DNA of 64,000 nt from an uncultured Collinsella sp. (GCA_958421275.1 CATZLI010000006.1:139648-203647), one strand, 5' to 3'; counted from the first letter of the stretch, positions 41,343 through 51,342 are shown. Notes: generated by a model from the sequence alone, not told the origin. Numbers and translations: made by a program.

Positions 41343-42092
41343 GTGTCAGACAAAACTGAATATTCAGAAGGAGCGCCGGTGGGGGCCGCGCTTGTTGCCC
41401 AGGCCATGAACAGCGGCGAGGTGAGCATGCGCTACAAGGCCATGCAGGCCGTCCTGGACTGGGATAACTCACGCCTGGCCTACCGTACCGTCAAGCGCGC
41501 CTTCGACATCGTGTTCAGCGGCCTCGTGCTGACCGTCATCGCCGTGCCGAGCCTGGTGCTCGCCGCCGCCATCCGCCTGGAGAGCGAGGGCAACCCGTTC
41601 TACAGCCAGATCCGCGTGGGCCAGACCCACCGCGACGGCAGCCTGTCCACCTTCCGCATGTGGAAGTTCCGCTCCATGTACAGGGACGCCGACGAGCGCC
41701 TCGCAGAGCTCAAGGGGCAGAACGAGATCGCCGGCGCCATGTTCAAGATGAAGGACGACCCGCGCGTCACCAAGATCGGCAGGTTCATCCGGAAGCACTC
41801 CATCGACGAGTTCCCGCAGTTCCTCAACGTGTTCCTGGGCCAGATGTCCGTCGTGGGCCCGCGCCCGCCGCTGCCCAACGAGGTGGCGGAGTACACCGAG
41901 TTCGACCTGCAGCGCCTGGCCGTCAAGCCCGGGATCACCGGCTGGTGGCAGGTGACGGAGCGCAACTCGACCGGGTTCGACGGCATGGTCCGACGAGACC
42001 TGGAGTACATCGCCAACCGGGGCGTCATCACCGATCTCAAGATCGTTCTACTCACGGTGATCGAGGTCATCACCGGCAAGGGTGCGTGCTAG
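41343..42092 (+). CDS. Initiating undecaprenyl-phosphate sugar transferase (WcaJ/RfbP type)
   Basis: It puts the first sugar-1-phosphate on the lipid carrier. The protein of about 249 residues has KRAFDIVFSGLVLTVIAVPS (membrane-embedded helix preceded by the conserved KR.FD), FRMWKFRSMYRDAD, KIGRFIRKHSIDEFPQFLNV (catalytic Asp-Glu) and MSVVGPRPPLPNEV, then GITGWWQVTERN. It lacks the four extra N-terminal helices of long WcaJ proteins. The start is uncertain: GTG 41343 has a close AAGGA; ATG 41406 is possible. Confidence 0.92.
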   Translation: MSDKTEYSEGAPVGAALVAQAMNSGEVSMRYKAMQAVLDWDNSRLAYRTVKRAFDIVFSGLVLTVIAVPSLVLAAAIRLESEGNPFYSQIRVGQTHRDGSLSTFRMWKFRSMYRDADERLAELKGQNEIAGAMFKMKDDPRVTKIGRFIRKHSIDEFPQFLNVFLGQMSVVGPRPPLPNEVAEYTEFDLQRLAVKPGITGWWQVTERNSTGFDGMVRRDLEYIANRGVITDLKIVLLTVIEVITGKGAC

Positions 42093-43217
42093 ATGCGCAT
42101 CGCGATGATAGGGCATAAGAGATACGGCTCCCGCGAGGGAGGCGTGGAGGTCGTCGTGACCGAGCTCGCCCGCCGCATGGCGGCGCTCGGCCACGACGTC
42201 ACCTGCTACGACCGTTCGGGCGCGGACGTCATGACCGGCGACGCCGCGGACGGCCGCGAGCGCGTCGTCGACGGCGTGCGCGTCGTGCCGGTTAAGACAA
42301 TCGACAAGAAGGGCCTCGCCGCGCTGAGCTCCTCCTACTTCGCCACCCTGGCCGCCATCAAGGACCGCCCCGAGGTGATCCACTACCACGCCGAGGGTCC
42401 TTGCGTGCCGCTGCCTCTGGCGAAGCGTGCGGGCATCCGAACCGTGGCAACCATCCACGGCCTGGACTGGCAGCGCGCCAAGTGGGGAAAGCTCGCCAGC
42501 GCGTACATCAAGATGGGGGAGAAGGCGGCTGCTACCAAGGCCGACGGCCTCATCGTTCTGTCCAAATCGGCCCAGTCCTACTTCGAGGGCACCTACGGCC
42601 GCACGGCGACGTTCATCCCCAACGGTATCGAGCCAAAGCGGCCGAGGCCGGTTAATCAGATAAAGGAGAAGTGGGGGCTCGATGCGGGCTCCTACCTGCT
42701 GTACCTGGGCAGGCTCGTCCCCGAGAAGCGCCCCGAGCTCCTGATCGAGGCCTTTAATGAGCTCGATACGGACAGGAGGCTCGTCATTGCCGGAGGCGGT
42801 TCGGACACATCCGAGTACGAGGCTTCTCTGCGCGAGGCTGCGCAGGGCGACCCCCGCATCCTCTTCACCGGGTTCGTCAACGGCGAGCTCCTGGAGGAGC
42901 TTTACTCCAACTGCTATGCCTACGTGCTGCCCTCCGACGTGGAGGGCATGCCCATGAGCCTGCTGGAGGCCATGGCCTATGGGTGCTGCTGCGTAACGAG
43001 CGATATTCCCGAGTGCGCGGATGTCCTCGCGGGCAGCGGCGTGACGTTCGAGAAGGGGAGTGCAGATTCTCTGCGGGCCGCGCTGCGAGACCTGCTCGCG
43101 GACGCTGGCCGCGCAGGCACCCTCGGCACCGCCGCCAAGGCGCATGTCGAGAAAACCTACAACTGGGATTCCGTCGTCGAGCGGACCCTCGAGATTTACA
43201 GGGGAGATGCCCGATGA
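42093..43217 (+). CDS. Glycosyltransferase family 4
   Basis: The 374-residue GT-B enzyme has an N-terminal Gly-rich loop (GHKRYGSREGGVEVVVTELA) and the family's donor-site motif (DVEGMPMSLLEAMAYGC, the EX7E region) with YLGRLVPEKRPELLIEAF. It is likely to add the second sugar of the repeat unit in the cytoplasm. ATG follows the transferase's stop directly. The acceptor and the sugar cannot be told. Confidence 0.9.
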   Translation: MRIAMIGHKRYGSREGGVEVVVTELARRMAALGHDVTCYDRSGADVMTGDAADGRERVVDGVRVVPVKTIDKKGLAALSSSYFATLAAIKDRPEVIHYHAEGPCVPLPLAKRAGIRTVATIHGLDWQRAKWGKLASAYIKMGEKAAATKADGLIVLSKSAQSYFEGTYGRTATFIPNGIEPKRPRPVNQIKEKWGLDAGSYLLYLGRLVPEKRPELLIEAFNELDTDRRLVIAGGGSDTSEYEASLREAAQGDPRILFTGFVNGELLEELYSNCYAYVLPSDVEGMPMSLLEAMAYGCCCVTSDIPECADVLAGSGVTFEKGSADSLRAALRDLLADAGRAGTLGTAAKAHVEKTYNWDSVVERTLEIYRGDAR

Positions 43218-44497
43218 GGATTCTTCTCGTGAACAAGTTCCACTATCGCAAGGGCGGTGCGGAGACCTATTACCTCACCGTTGGATCCGAGCTGGAGCGC
43301 ATGGGGCACGAAGTGGCCTATTTCTCCATGAGGCACCCTGACAACTTGCCCTGCGAGTGGGACAAGTACTTTGTGACGCAGCGCGAGTACAACAACGTTA
43401 GGAACCCGCTCAAGGCGGCGCGCGACGGCATGGCGCTGATCTATTCGCCAGAGGCGAAGCGCAACTTCCAAGCTCTTTGCGAGGAGTTTCGCCCCGATGT
43501 CGTCCACCTCAACAACGTGCACAGGCAGATCACGCTGTCCATTCTCGATGCCCCCTACCTGAGGGAGAACAAGGTCCCGGTCTTCTATACGGCACACGAC
43601 TACGTGACCGTCTGTCCCGGCTACCTCATGCTCGACGGTGATGGGCGCGTCTGCGACGCGTGCCTCGAGGACGGGCACTACCGGCACTGCATCGAGAACC
43701 GCTGCGTGAAGGGCTCGCGTGCGAAGAGCGCGCTGGCGGCGATGGAGGCCTCTTTCAACAGGGCTCATAAGTCCAACCAGCGGATCGACAAGGTCATTGC
43801 GCCCTCCAGGTTTATGCGTTCCAAACTCATCGAGGGCGGCTGGCCCGAGGACAAGGTCATCTTTCTGCAGAACTTCGCCGACGACGCGATCCTCGACCGC
43901 GCGACGAATGCCGGGGCGGATGCGACCGACAGAGAGAACCCCTACCTCCTGTTCTTCGGACGGCTCTCTGTCGAGAAGGGCGTCGACACGCTACTGAGGG
44001 CCTTCGACGCCGCCTTGCCGAACCTTCCGCAGGACATGCGCTTGGTTGTCGTCGGCGACGGCCCCGACGCCGACGAGTTCAAGGCGATCGCGTCTTCGTT
44101 GGGCTGCGCGTCTCGTATTGAGTTCGCCGGCTATCAGACCGGTGGGGCACTGCAAGCGTATGTCGAGAGGGCTTCTCTCGCCATCTCGAGTTCGAGATGG
44201 CGAGAGAACATGCCGTATTCGATCGTCGAGGCTTTCGCTGCCGGCACGCCTGTCATCGGCACGAATATCGGCGGAATCCCCGAGTTGGTCGATGAAGGGA
44301 AAACGGGGTTCATTTGCGAGCCCGGGGATGTCCCGTCGATGGCGGATGCCATCTCGCGCGGTACGAGCGCGTTCTTGGATCGGTCCGCTTACTCGATGCT
44401 GCAGCGCAACTGCCGCTCCTACGTCATGGAAAACTGCTCGCGTGAGAAGTTTATGAGCGATCTCGTGAACCTATATAAGGAGTCAATCGATGGCTAA
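43214..44497 (+). CDS. Glycosyltransferase family 4
   Basis: The 427-residue GT-B protein starts MRILLVNKFHYRKGGAETYY and has FFGRLSVEKGVDTLLRAFDA and the donor motif MPYSIVEAFAAGTPVIGTN. It carries an insertion with several cysteines (VCDACLEDGHYRHC, RCVKGS), seen in a subset of GT4 enzymes. ATG 43214 overlaps the previous stop as ATGA, so it is coupled to the upstream glycosyltransferase. Confidence 0.9.
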   Translation: MRILLVNKFHYRKGGAETYYLTVGSELERMGHEVAYFSMRHPDNLPCEWDKYFVTQREYNNVRNPLKAARDGMALIYSPEAKRNFQALCEEFRPDVVHLNNVHRQITLSILDAPYLRENKVPVFYTAHDYVTVCPGYLMLDGDGRVCDACLEDGHYRHCIENRCVKGSRAKSALAAMEASFNRAHKSNQRIDKVIAPSRFMRSKLIEGGWPEDKVIFLQNFADDAILDRATNAGADATDRENPYLLFFGRLSVEKGVDTLLRAFDAALPNLPQDMRLVVVGDGPDADEFKAIASSLGCASRIEFAGYQTGGALQAYVERASLAISSSRWRENMPYSIVEAFAAGTPVIGTNIGGIPELVDEGKTGFICEPGDVPSMADAISRGTSAFLDRSAYSMLQRNCRSYVMENCSREKFMSDLVNLYKESIDG

Positions 44498-45503
44498 CGG
44501 CCATAACAACATCAAGAGGATTGTGCATCGCTCCTGCGAGGAGATCGGCGCCACATTCCGAATCGCCAGAGCCACCTCGTGGCCCGAGGCAATCAATACG
44601 TTTCGGGCGAAGCTCGACATCCAGGTCATGAGCCGGAACGGGTACAAGGAACCGCCTGCGGTAAAGGAGCGGTTGCTGCGCAAGCATGAGACCGTTCTCA
44701 AATACCTCGAGAACAGCTTCGGCGATTTCTTCGAGTCATACGACTATGACGCACCGCTGCCCCCATCTGATCCCGCCCTCGAGGGGAAGATCTGGATGTG
44801 CTGGTGGCAGGGCGAGGAGAACGCCCCCGAGATCGTGAGGGCGTGCATCGACTCCGTGCGCCGCAACGCCAGCGGACACGAGGTCGTCGTCATCACGGAC
44901 GAGAATCTGTCTGACTACGCCCATATTCCCGATTGGGTTCTCGAAAAGGTCCGTACCGGCGTCATGTCGCGGACGAATCTATCCGACCTACTGCGTCTCT
45001 CCCTGCTTGCCGAGCACGGTGGCATGTGGCTGGATGCCACTTTCTTCTGCACTGGCTCGCTACATGAATACATGGATCTGCCAATTTGGTCCATTAAAAG
45101 GCCTGACTATCTGCATGCTTCGGTCGCATGCGGCATGTTTGCGGGGTATTCGCTTGCCTGCAAAGAGGGTCAGCGTCATCCGTTCGTCGTTGCGAGAGAC
45201 TTCTTCCTCGAGTATTGGCGCAATAGCGATCGGTTGATTGATTATCTGCTGGTCGATTACCTCATCGTCCTAGCTCAACGTCATGACCCCTCGGTCGCCG
45301 CCGCATTTGCGTCCATCGAACCAAATAATCCTCGTTGCGACGACCTTATTTCGATACTAGATAGGCCTTTCGATCAAAGTGCTTGGAGTGAGCTCCTTCT
45401 GGATACGAGTCTCTTTAAGCTCACGTGGAAGCAAGAATTTCCAAAACAAACTGATGGTAGGCAAACGTATTACGGCAGGCTATTGGAAGGGGGATTGTCG
45501 TGA
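44490..45503 (+). CDS. Capsular polysaccharide synthesis protein (GT32-like)
   Basis: The 337-residue protein resembles the Caps_synth family: KIWMCWWQGEENAPEIVRAC (nucleotide-sugar site), TNLSDLLRLSLLAEHGGMWLDATFF with a DxD-like Asp at the strand end, and a Trp/Tyr-rich middle. It likely transfers a sugar in the capsule repeat. TAAGGAG precedes ATG 44490, which overlaps the end of the previous gene. GC content starts to fall toward its 3' end. Confidence 0.85.
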   Translation: MANGHNNIKRIVHRSCEEIGATFRIARATSWPEAINTFRAKLDIQVMSRNGYKEPPAVKERLLRKHETVLKYLENSFGDFFESYDYDAPLPPSDPALEGKIWMCWWQGEENAPEIVRACIDSVRRNASGHEVVVITDENLSDYAHIPDWVLEKVRTGVMSRTNLSDLLRLSLLAEHGGMWLDATFFCTGSLHEYMDLPIWSIKRPDYLHASVACGMFAGYSLACKEGQRHPFVVARDFFLEYWRNSDRLIDYLLVDYLIVLAQRHDPSVAAAFASIEPNNPRCDDLISILDRPFDQSAWSELLLDTSLFKLTWKQEFPKQTDGRQTYYGRLLEGGLS

Positions 45504-45643
45504 GCAAAAAGAAAGTCTCGTTCGTCATGTCCTCTGTTGAAGTGGTAATGCCTACCTGTTATTTCATTGCCGGAAATAAAGATCTGCCTCTCTCCGATAC
45601 TCACTTAGAATGCGCTTTTGTTAAGTGTGGTGTTGCAGCGTGA
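45500..45643 (+). CDS. Small unidentified protein (47 residues)
   Basis: GTG 45500 overlaps the preceding stop as GTGA, and its own TGA overlaps the next GTG (45640), so the position looks genuine. The sequence (MSKKKVSFVMSSVEVVMPTC, then YFIAGNKDLPLSD) has no signal peptide or motif that I recognise. It could be the remaining start of a deleted enzyme. Its AT-rich composition differs from the genes upstream. Confidence 0.45.
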   Translation: MSKKKVSFVMSSVEVVMPTCYFIAGNKDLPLSDTHLECAFVKCGVAA

Positions 45644-46725
45644 AACGCATGAATTCGATTGCAATGGTTATGCCTACGCTAGGCGGGGGTGGAGCCGAAC
45701 GCGTTGCCGTGGCCCTTTCCCGCTATTTTATTCATAGAGGTTACGAGTTTAGTTTTTTGCTCACAAAAAAGAATGAATGTGTATACGAACTTCCTGAAGG
45801 CGTAAAGGTGAATCCGATTTGTGATTCAGCGGGAACTTCGCTCTTTGCTCAAATTAGAGGTATTCGGCATGAAATGAAGAAGGACGATTCGCGCATCTTT
45901 CTTTCATTTTTATGTGACCAAAATGTATGTCTTCTTGCGGCTGCGGTTGGACTTCGGAATAAAGTAGTTGTTAGCGTAAGGAATCTTCCAACGACCGATT
46001 TTTATGGAAGAAAAGCACTTCAGTACGTTAGAAATTTTTTATATGTCAAAAAGAGTAGCACGGTTGTGTTTCAGACGAAGGACTAAATGTCCTATTTTCC
46101 TTCTGGCGTCCGACGGAAGGGAGTATTGATTCCTAATCCATTATCAAATGGTCTTCCAGAAAGAAACCGCGCCTGTCCGCGTCGAGTCGTGACGGCATCG
46201 GGGCGTCTTACGGAACAAAAAAACTACCCCATGCTCATACGTGCATTCTCTATCATCCACAAACAAATTCCAGACGTTACATTTGAAATATATGGGGATG
46301 GAGAGTTGAGGGAGGACCTTGAGCTACTTGTAGATTCAGAAGGTCTGACAAACTGCGTCGTCTTTTGCGGGTTCTGTGGCGATGCCGTTCAAAGAATCGC
46401 ATCATCTTCTGTATATGTGATGGCATCTAATTGGGAAGGGCTTTCCAACTCGCTCATCGAAGCGCTTGCCATGGGGGTGCCTTCTGTTTGCACGCGCTGC
46501 TTAGGGGGAGGAGCCGAGGCTGTTGTCGAGGACGGAGTTAACGGGTATCTCGTCGATCGCGATGACCATGAGGTCATGGCGCAAAGGGTGGTCGAACTTC
46601 TTCTTGACCCTGTTTTAAGGGATTCCATGTCTGCGGAAGCGGCAAAACTGGCTGATGAACTTTCACTTGAGACAATCGGCAAAAAATGGGAGGAAACTTT
46701 GTTCCCTGAGGGTTCGATACAATGA
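45640..46725 (+). pseudogene. Glycosyltransferase family 4, interrupted by an in-frame TAA
   Basis: Two blocks lie in the same frame: 45640-46083, with AMVMPTLGGGGAERVAVALS, and 46087-46725, with VVTASGRLTEQKNYPMLIRA, FEIYGDGEL and SNWEGLSNSLIEALAMGVPS. Only TAA 46084-46086 separates them (TKD-stop-MSYFPSGV). Together they match one GT4 enzyme of about 360 residues, so a single base change (for example CAA to TAA) has probably cut the gene. ATG 46087 could in principle restart translation, but the product would lack the acceptor domain. Codon use is AT-richer than in the flanking genes. Confidence 0.85.
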
Positions 46726-48047
46726 GCGACTCAATTTCTGTAAATGGAGAGACCCGTTCAGGCCTTTCTCTTGGTGCTGTATGGCAGTATGTGCTAATTT
46801 ACCTCTCGCTTCTAATGCCAGGCAGTACATTTGTCTACATAAAGGGTGGGACATGGTTTAGCTTTATGCTTGTCGCGCTGTTTGCGGCAACTTTCTTACT
46901 TGCCAGGAAGTATAGGGAGTCCTATGGGGTCTGCTTTAGCCTGGTCCTTGTGTTGAATACTCTCGTTGCGCGAAGCTTGACGGGCGGCGTAGGACTTGAG
47001 GCGCTCATGGGTTTCATGGGCTGCGTGCTGATTGTGCAGATGGCGATTTGCTGCGACTTTGGCCAGTTTCTTAAACGTTGGCTTCTGACTGTCGTTGCGC
47101 TGGCGCTGCTTAGCATTTTGCTCTGGGGCGTTGGCTGTGCATTTCCTTCCGTGCTCAAGTCCCTGCTGGGTCCGACTTTTGTTGTCGATGTTATAGGCAC
47201 GTATCCGTGGGAAACCTATGAGTACGGTAGCGGCTTGTTCTTCTACAGCTGGTTTGATATTCACCAGTTTAGGAACTGCGGCATCTATACAGAGCCCGGT
47301 AAATACCAAGTGGTTCTTAACAGCGCCTTGTTTATCCTGCTTTTCTGGAGGGATAAGCTCGAATTGAGAAGCGAGCGCCATTACAGGTTCTATCTTTCCG
47401 CAATCGTGGTTGCCCTCGTCACTTGTCAATCCACGACTGGCTACATCGGAGCTCTCCTTTGCGTCGCTTTCTACGTACTATTTTCCAAAGACCATGAGGG
47501 CACGAGGACGAGGCAATGGCTGGTCGCACTTGTTTGCGCAGCTGTTGTTGCTTTACTCGTTCAGTATTGGCTGGCACCAACAAACAGCATCCTGTCCGTT
47601 CAGGTGTTCGACAAGCTTTTCGGTTCGAGTGCAGGGGGCACGGGGCTTGATCTCAGCGACAGTACGGGTGTCTATAGATCCAAGATGATTGAAGTATGCG
47701 TTCGGTCGATTGCCGAGCATCCGTTAGGCGTCGGCTACGACGCTCTGTTTTCCGCGGCCTCCTCAAGTGATGAAGGGCTCGTTGCCGCGGCGCTCGTTTC
47801 CTATGGAGCTGTATATGGCGTCGTTCCTTGGATTGTTGTCCTGTTTATGGTTTTCTACCCTGTCTTCAAGGGGCAACGCCTTCCGGTTGCGCTTCTGTAT
47901 GTGGCTCTATTTGTGAATACGACACTGGCCCAGACGCATTTTTTGTACACGTCGTTACTCATCATTCCTGCTTATCTCGCCATCGGGCACGGATGGCCGC
48001 TTCGCAATGAAAAGGAGAAGTACCTGCCATGGAAAAAGTTCTGGTAA
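46722..48047 (+). CDS. wzy: Wzy-like polysaccharide polymerase (O-antigen ligase/polymerase family)
   Basis: The 441-residue protein has about ten hydrophobic segments and a large extracellular loop in the second half (YRSKMIEVCVRSIAEHPLGVGYDALF), where the HPLGVG motif is typical of Wzy/O-antigen ligase proteins. It would polymerise lipid-linked repeat units on the outer face. ATG 46722 overlaps the previous stop as ATGA. The assignment rests on topology, motif and its place next to a flippase. Confidence 0.8.
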   Translation: MSDSISVNGETRSGLSLGAVWQYVLIYLSLLMPGSTFVYIKGGTWFSFMLVALFAATFLLARKYRESYGVCFSLVLVLNTLVARSLTGGVGLEALMGFMGCVLIVQMAICCDFGQFLKRWLLTVVALALLSILLWGVGCAFPSVLKSLLGPTFVVDVIGTYPWETYEYGSGLFFYSWFDIHQFRNCGIYTEPGKYQVVLNSALFILLFWRDKLELRSERHYRFYLSAIVVALVTCQSTTGYIGALLCVAFYVLFSKDHEGTRTRQWLVALVCAAVVALLVQYWLAPTNSILSVQVFDKLFGSSAGGTGLDLSDSTGVYRSKMIEVCVRSIAEHPLGVGYDALFSAASSSDEGLVAAALVSYGAVYGVVPWIVVLFMVFYPVFKGQRLPVALLYVALFVNTTLAQTHFLYTSLLIIPAYLAIGHGWPLRNEKEKYLPWKKFW

Positions 48048-48973
48048 TAGTCGCAGATACGAACCTCTACTTCTTTCCGGGATTTAAAAGCGACACAGTT
48101 GATTTTTGCCAACTATTCGTCCGCAAAACGCATAAGCCTTTCAACGCAGTAAAAAAGCTGTTTCCTTCTATTGCGCGCCTTAATTACGGTGATTGGAAAA
48201 ACAGGCTTGGAGATATCGATCGCATTGTCTTATTGGATTCTCCCGTACTTCAAGACAAAACTTTAGTCTCCTATATAAGGGGTCGCCGCCGGTTGCTACC
48301 CATAGATATATATTCATGGAACATGAATCTCCTCCCTGCGGAAGTCTCCTCGTTGAAAAAGCAAGCAGAGAAGTACTCTTGTGGACTATTTTCCTATGAT
48401 GAGGCGTTTTGTGAGCGCAACGGTTTCAAATTCAATACGATTATGTTTGATGAAAGATGCAAGTGCCCCCGCGTGCAACGTAAGAGCGATGTTGTATTTC
48501 TGGGTTATTCGAAGGACCGGAGCGGTACAGTCGCCAACGCGGCCGACTTGCTGTCGAGCGCCGGCCTTAAGCTAGACTTTACTGTTGTCGGCAGAGCTCC
48601 CCACGGTGTCAAAAACGCCAATATCACGTATGTAGAAGGTTATATTCCATATCGGGAGTACCTCAAGCGTGTATTTGGGAGTAGGGCAATCGTAGACATT
48701 GCCCAGCAGGGACAGCTTGGCTATTCCATGCGAGTCATGGAGTCCATCTTCTACGATAAGAAACTCATCACCACGAACGCCCATGTTGCAGATGCTCCGT
48801 TTTTTGAATACGGCAACGTTCTTGTTTTGGATGCCGGCACCACTCCGTCCGAAGTGCAGGAGTTCATGGCCAGGCCGCACATGCCTTACGGCGATGAAAT
48901 AAGGCGGCATTACTCCGTCGAAGCTTGGGCGGGTAGGTTTTCGAAAAGGACGGGCGGTGATATCAATGCTTAG
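48029..48973 (+). CDS. Putative glycosyltransferase (GT-B fold), family unclear
   Basis: The 314-residue soluble protein has a C-terminal Rossmann-like half: VVFLGYSKDRSG, FTVVGRAPHG, YVEGYIPYREYLKRVFGSRA and RVMESIFYDKKLITTNAHV, in the order expected for a GT-B donor domain. The N-terminal half lacks a clear acceptor motif. It overlaps the polymerase by 19 bp and the flippase by 17 bp. It could instead be a transferase of a non-sugar group. Confidence 0.6.
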   Translation: MEKVLVIVADTNLYFFPGFKSDTVDFCQLFVRKTHKPFNAVKKLFPSIARLNYGDWKNRLGDIDRIVLLDSPVLQDKTLVSYIRGRRRLLPIDIYSWNMNLLPAEVSSLKKQAEKYSCGLFSYDEAFCERNGFKFNTIMFDERCKCPRVQRKSDVVFLGYSKDRSGTVANAADLLSSAGLKLDFTVVGRAPHGVKNANITYVEGYIPYREYLKRVFGSRAIVDIAQQGQLGYSMRVMESIFYDKKLITTNAHVADAPFFEYGNVLVLDAGTTPSEVQEFMARPHMPYGDEIRRHYSVEAWAGRFSKRTGGDINA

Positions 48974-50408
48974 GGAAAAACTGAAAGGTATGAGCGTTGA
49001 GGTCAAGTCGGCGACAGTCTACACGCTTTCTAGCGTTTTCTCGCGCGGCCTTGCAATCATATCAATGCCCATTTTTACACGCATTATGTCATCGGCCGAC
49101 ATCGGGGTGGTTAACCTCTACACGTCTTGGTACTCGATGATCAGCATCGTGTCCACACTGGCCTTGACGTCCGGTGGATATTCGCTTGCGATGAAGGAGT
49201 TCGATGGAGAGCGAGATGCATACGAATCTTCGGTGCTGACGTTGACAACCATCATGGCTCTTGTGATAGGCGGCGGTCTCGTGCTCTTGTCGCCATGGGT
49301 TTCTCCTGCTATCGGACTGTCTCCACAGCTGATTTTTCTCATGGCGTTCGGGCTGTTGGTAATGCCGGCATGGGATTTCTGGAATCTTCGCCAGAGGTTT
49401 GAATATAAATACAAATTATCTTTCGCGCTTTCCGTTGGATCGGCCGTACTCGCTACTGTTGCATCCGTTGGTGCTGTGCTGCTGGTCAGTTCGCAACCTG
49501 AGCTGAACGTCAAGCTTTCCGAAGCGAGATTGACAGCAAACTATCTTGTGGTTTACGGCTTGAGCGCTGTGATGTGGATTCTCCTTATGGCCCGCGGCAA
49601 GAGGTTCTATGACCGTCGTTTCTGGAAATTCTCCCTCAACCTGAGTCTTCCCCTTATTGGATATTCCATCGCTAGCCAGGTTTTGAGTGTTTCAGACAGG
49701 GTGATGATCTCCTCGATGGTCGGCGATGCCGAGACCGGCGTGTATGGCGTGCTGTACTCAGCGAGCAGCATCGCGCTTTTCCTTTGGTCCGCCATTAATG
49801 CATCGTTCATACCCTATCTATTCAGGAATATCGACACGGAGGGCCATCGGGGCATCAGAAGGGCTTCAAACCTGCTGCTCGCAGTGTTTGCCCTAGTTTC
49901 GGTTCTTATTTCCTGGCTAGGTCCTGAGATCATTAAGGTTCTCGCCACCGATGAATACCTGGCGTCCATTACGCTCATGCCCCCGATTGCTGCTGGAGTC
50001 TTCCTGACGTCCATATCCAATTTGTATTCCAATATCCTCGTTTACTACAAGAAGACTAAATACATCATGTTTGCTGCCATAGCGGCTGCCGTTGTAAACG
50101 TTGCCCTGAACCTCGTGGCCATTCCATTATTCGGTTATGGGGCTGCTGCATACACGACGCTAGCAAGCTACATCATTCTTGCCGTATCCCAACGGGCGTG
50201 GGCCACCAAGGCCTGTCGGGAGCGCGGCAGAATGGAGCCCGTATACGAGGACGGCAAGCTTGGCGCACTCTCTTTGACATGCATTGCGGCAACGATGGCC
50301 GGTATCATTTTGTACCAAACAAACGTTCTACGGTATGTGACATGCGCCGTCCTCCTGGTTTTAGTCGCTTTCTTATCTGTTAAGGCGAAGTCGAGTAGGG
50401 AGAGTTAA
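48957..50408 (+). CDS. wzx: Wzx-like polysaccharide flippase (MOP superfamily)
   Basis: The 483-residue membrane protein has 12-14 predicted helices, an N-terminal TVYTLSSVFSRGLAIISMPI and mid-protein SVSDRVMISSMVGDAETGVY, both typical of Wzx/RfbX flippases. It would move the lipid-linked repeat to the outer face for Wzy. GTG 48957 is preferred because AAAAGGA sits 6 nt upstream; ATG 48966 is an alternative. Confidence 0.92.
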   Translation: MISMLREKLKGMSVEVKSATVYTLSSVFSRGLAIISMPIFTRIMSSADIGVVNLYTSWYSMISIVSTLALTSGGYSLAMKEFDGERDAYESSVLTLTTIMALVIGGGLVLLSPWVSPAIGLSPQLIFLMAFGLLVMPAWDFWNLRQRFEYKYKLSFALSVGSAVLATVASVGAVLLVSSQPELNVKLSEARLTANYLVVYGLSAVMWILLMARGKRFYDRRFWKFSLNLSLPLIGYSIASQVLSVSDRVMISSMVGDAETGVYGVLYSASSIALFLWSAINASFIPYLFRNIDTEGHRGIRRASNLLLAVFALVSVLISWLGPEIIKVLATDEYLASITLMPPIAAGVFLTSISNLYSNILVYYKKTKYIMFAAIAAAVVNVALNLVAIPLFGYGAAAYTTLASYIILAVSQRAWATKACRERGRMEPVYEDGKLGALSLTCIAATMAGIILYQTNVLRYVTCAVLLVLVAFLSVKAKSSRES

Positions 50409-50456
50409 CGTGAAGGATTCCTATCCAGCGAACTTTATTAAGGAGATGTTGACCTT

Positions 50457-51341
50457 ATGAAAGGCATAATTCTCGCGGGCGGTTCAGGGACCCGTCTGCA
50501 TCCTATAACCAGGGCCGTCAGCAAGCAGCTGCTGCCCGTATACGATAAGCCGCTGATTTACTATCCCCTTTCGGTACTCATGCTCGCCGGCATACGCGAG
50601 GTGCTGGTCATCTCGACCCCGCGAGACGTGCCCTCCTTTCGCGAGCTTCTTGGCGACGGGTCGGACCTTGGAATGCGCCTGGAATACGCAGTGCAGGAAG
50701 AGCCTCGTGGTCTTGCCGAGGCCTTCACCATCGGCCGCGACTTCCTGGCGGGCGAGCCCTGCGCGCTGGTTCTCGGCGACAACATGTTCCACGGACAGGC
50801 CCTCACCAAGATCATCTTGGCTGCCAAGCGGAGGGTCGAGGACGAGGGAGGGGCCGTCGTGTTCGGTTATCCCGTACAGGACCCCCGCTCTTTTGGCGTA
50901 GTGGAGTTCGATGCCGAGCGCCGTGTGGTTGGCATCGAGGAGAAGCCCGAGCGCCCCAAGAGCAACTACGCCGTACCTGGCCTGTACTTTTACGATGGAC
51001 AGGTCTCGGATATCGCCGCTGCTGTCGAGCCCTCCGCGCGCGGGGAGCTCGAGATCACCAGCGTCAATGGCGCATACCTAGATCGAGGGCTGCTTTCCGT
51101 GGAGCTCATGGGGCGCGGCATGGCGTGGCTGGACACGGGCACGCCCGAAGGCCTGCTTAAGGCTGCCGAGTACGTCGAGGCCGTTCAGAGCCGTCAGGGC
51201 TACTACATCGCTTGTATCGAGGAGATTGCCTTCCGTCGTGGCTTTATCGACGCAGCTCGGCTCGCGTCCCTCGGCAGGAGGATGGAGAAGACGGCTTATG
51301 GCAAGTATCTGCTTGCCATCGCCGAGGAGGTGGGACGCTGA
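50457..51341 (+). CDS. rmlA: Glucose-1-phosphate thymidylyltransferase RmlA
   Basis: RmlA makes dTDP-glucose. The 294-residue protein has MKGIILAGGSGTRLHPIT, KQLLPVYDKPLIYYPLS, LVLGDNMFHG and GIEEKPERPKSNYAV, all diagnostic. TAAGGAG precedes ATG 50457. It is followed directly by rmlB, so the capsule probably contains a dTDP-sugar such as rhamnose. Confidence 0.96.
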   Translation: MKGIILAGGSGTRLHPITRAVSKQLLPVYDKPLIYYPLSVLMLAGIREVLVISTPRDVPSFRELLGDGSDLGMRLEYAVQEEPRGLAEAFTIGRDFLAGEPCALVLGDNMFHGQALTKIILAAKRRVEDEGGAVVFGYPVQDPRSFGVVEFDAERRVVGIEEKPERPKSNYAVPGLYFYDGQVSDIAAAVEPSARGELEITSVNGAYLDRGLLSVELMGRGMAWLDTGTPEGLLKAAEYVEAVQSRQGYYIACIEEIAFRRGFIDAARLASLGRRMEKTAYGKYLLAIAEEVGR

Positions 51342-51342
51342 T

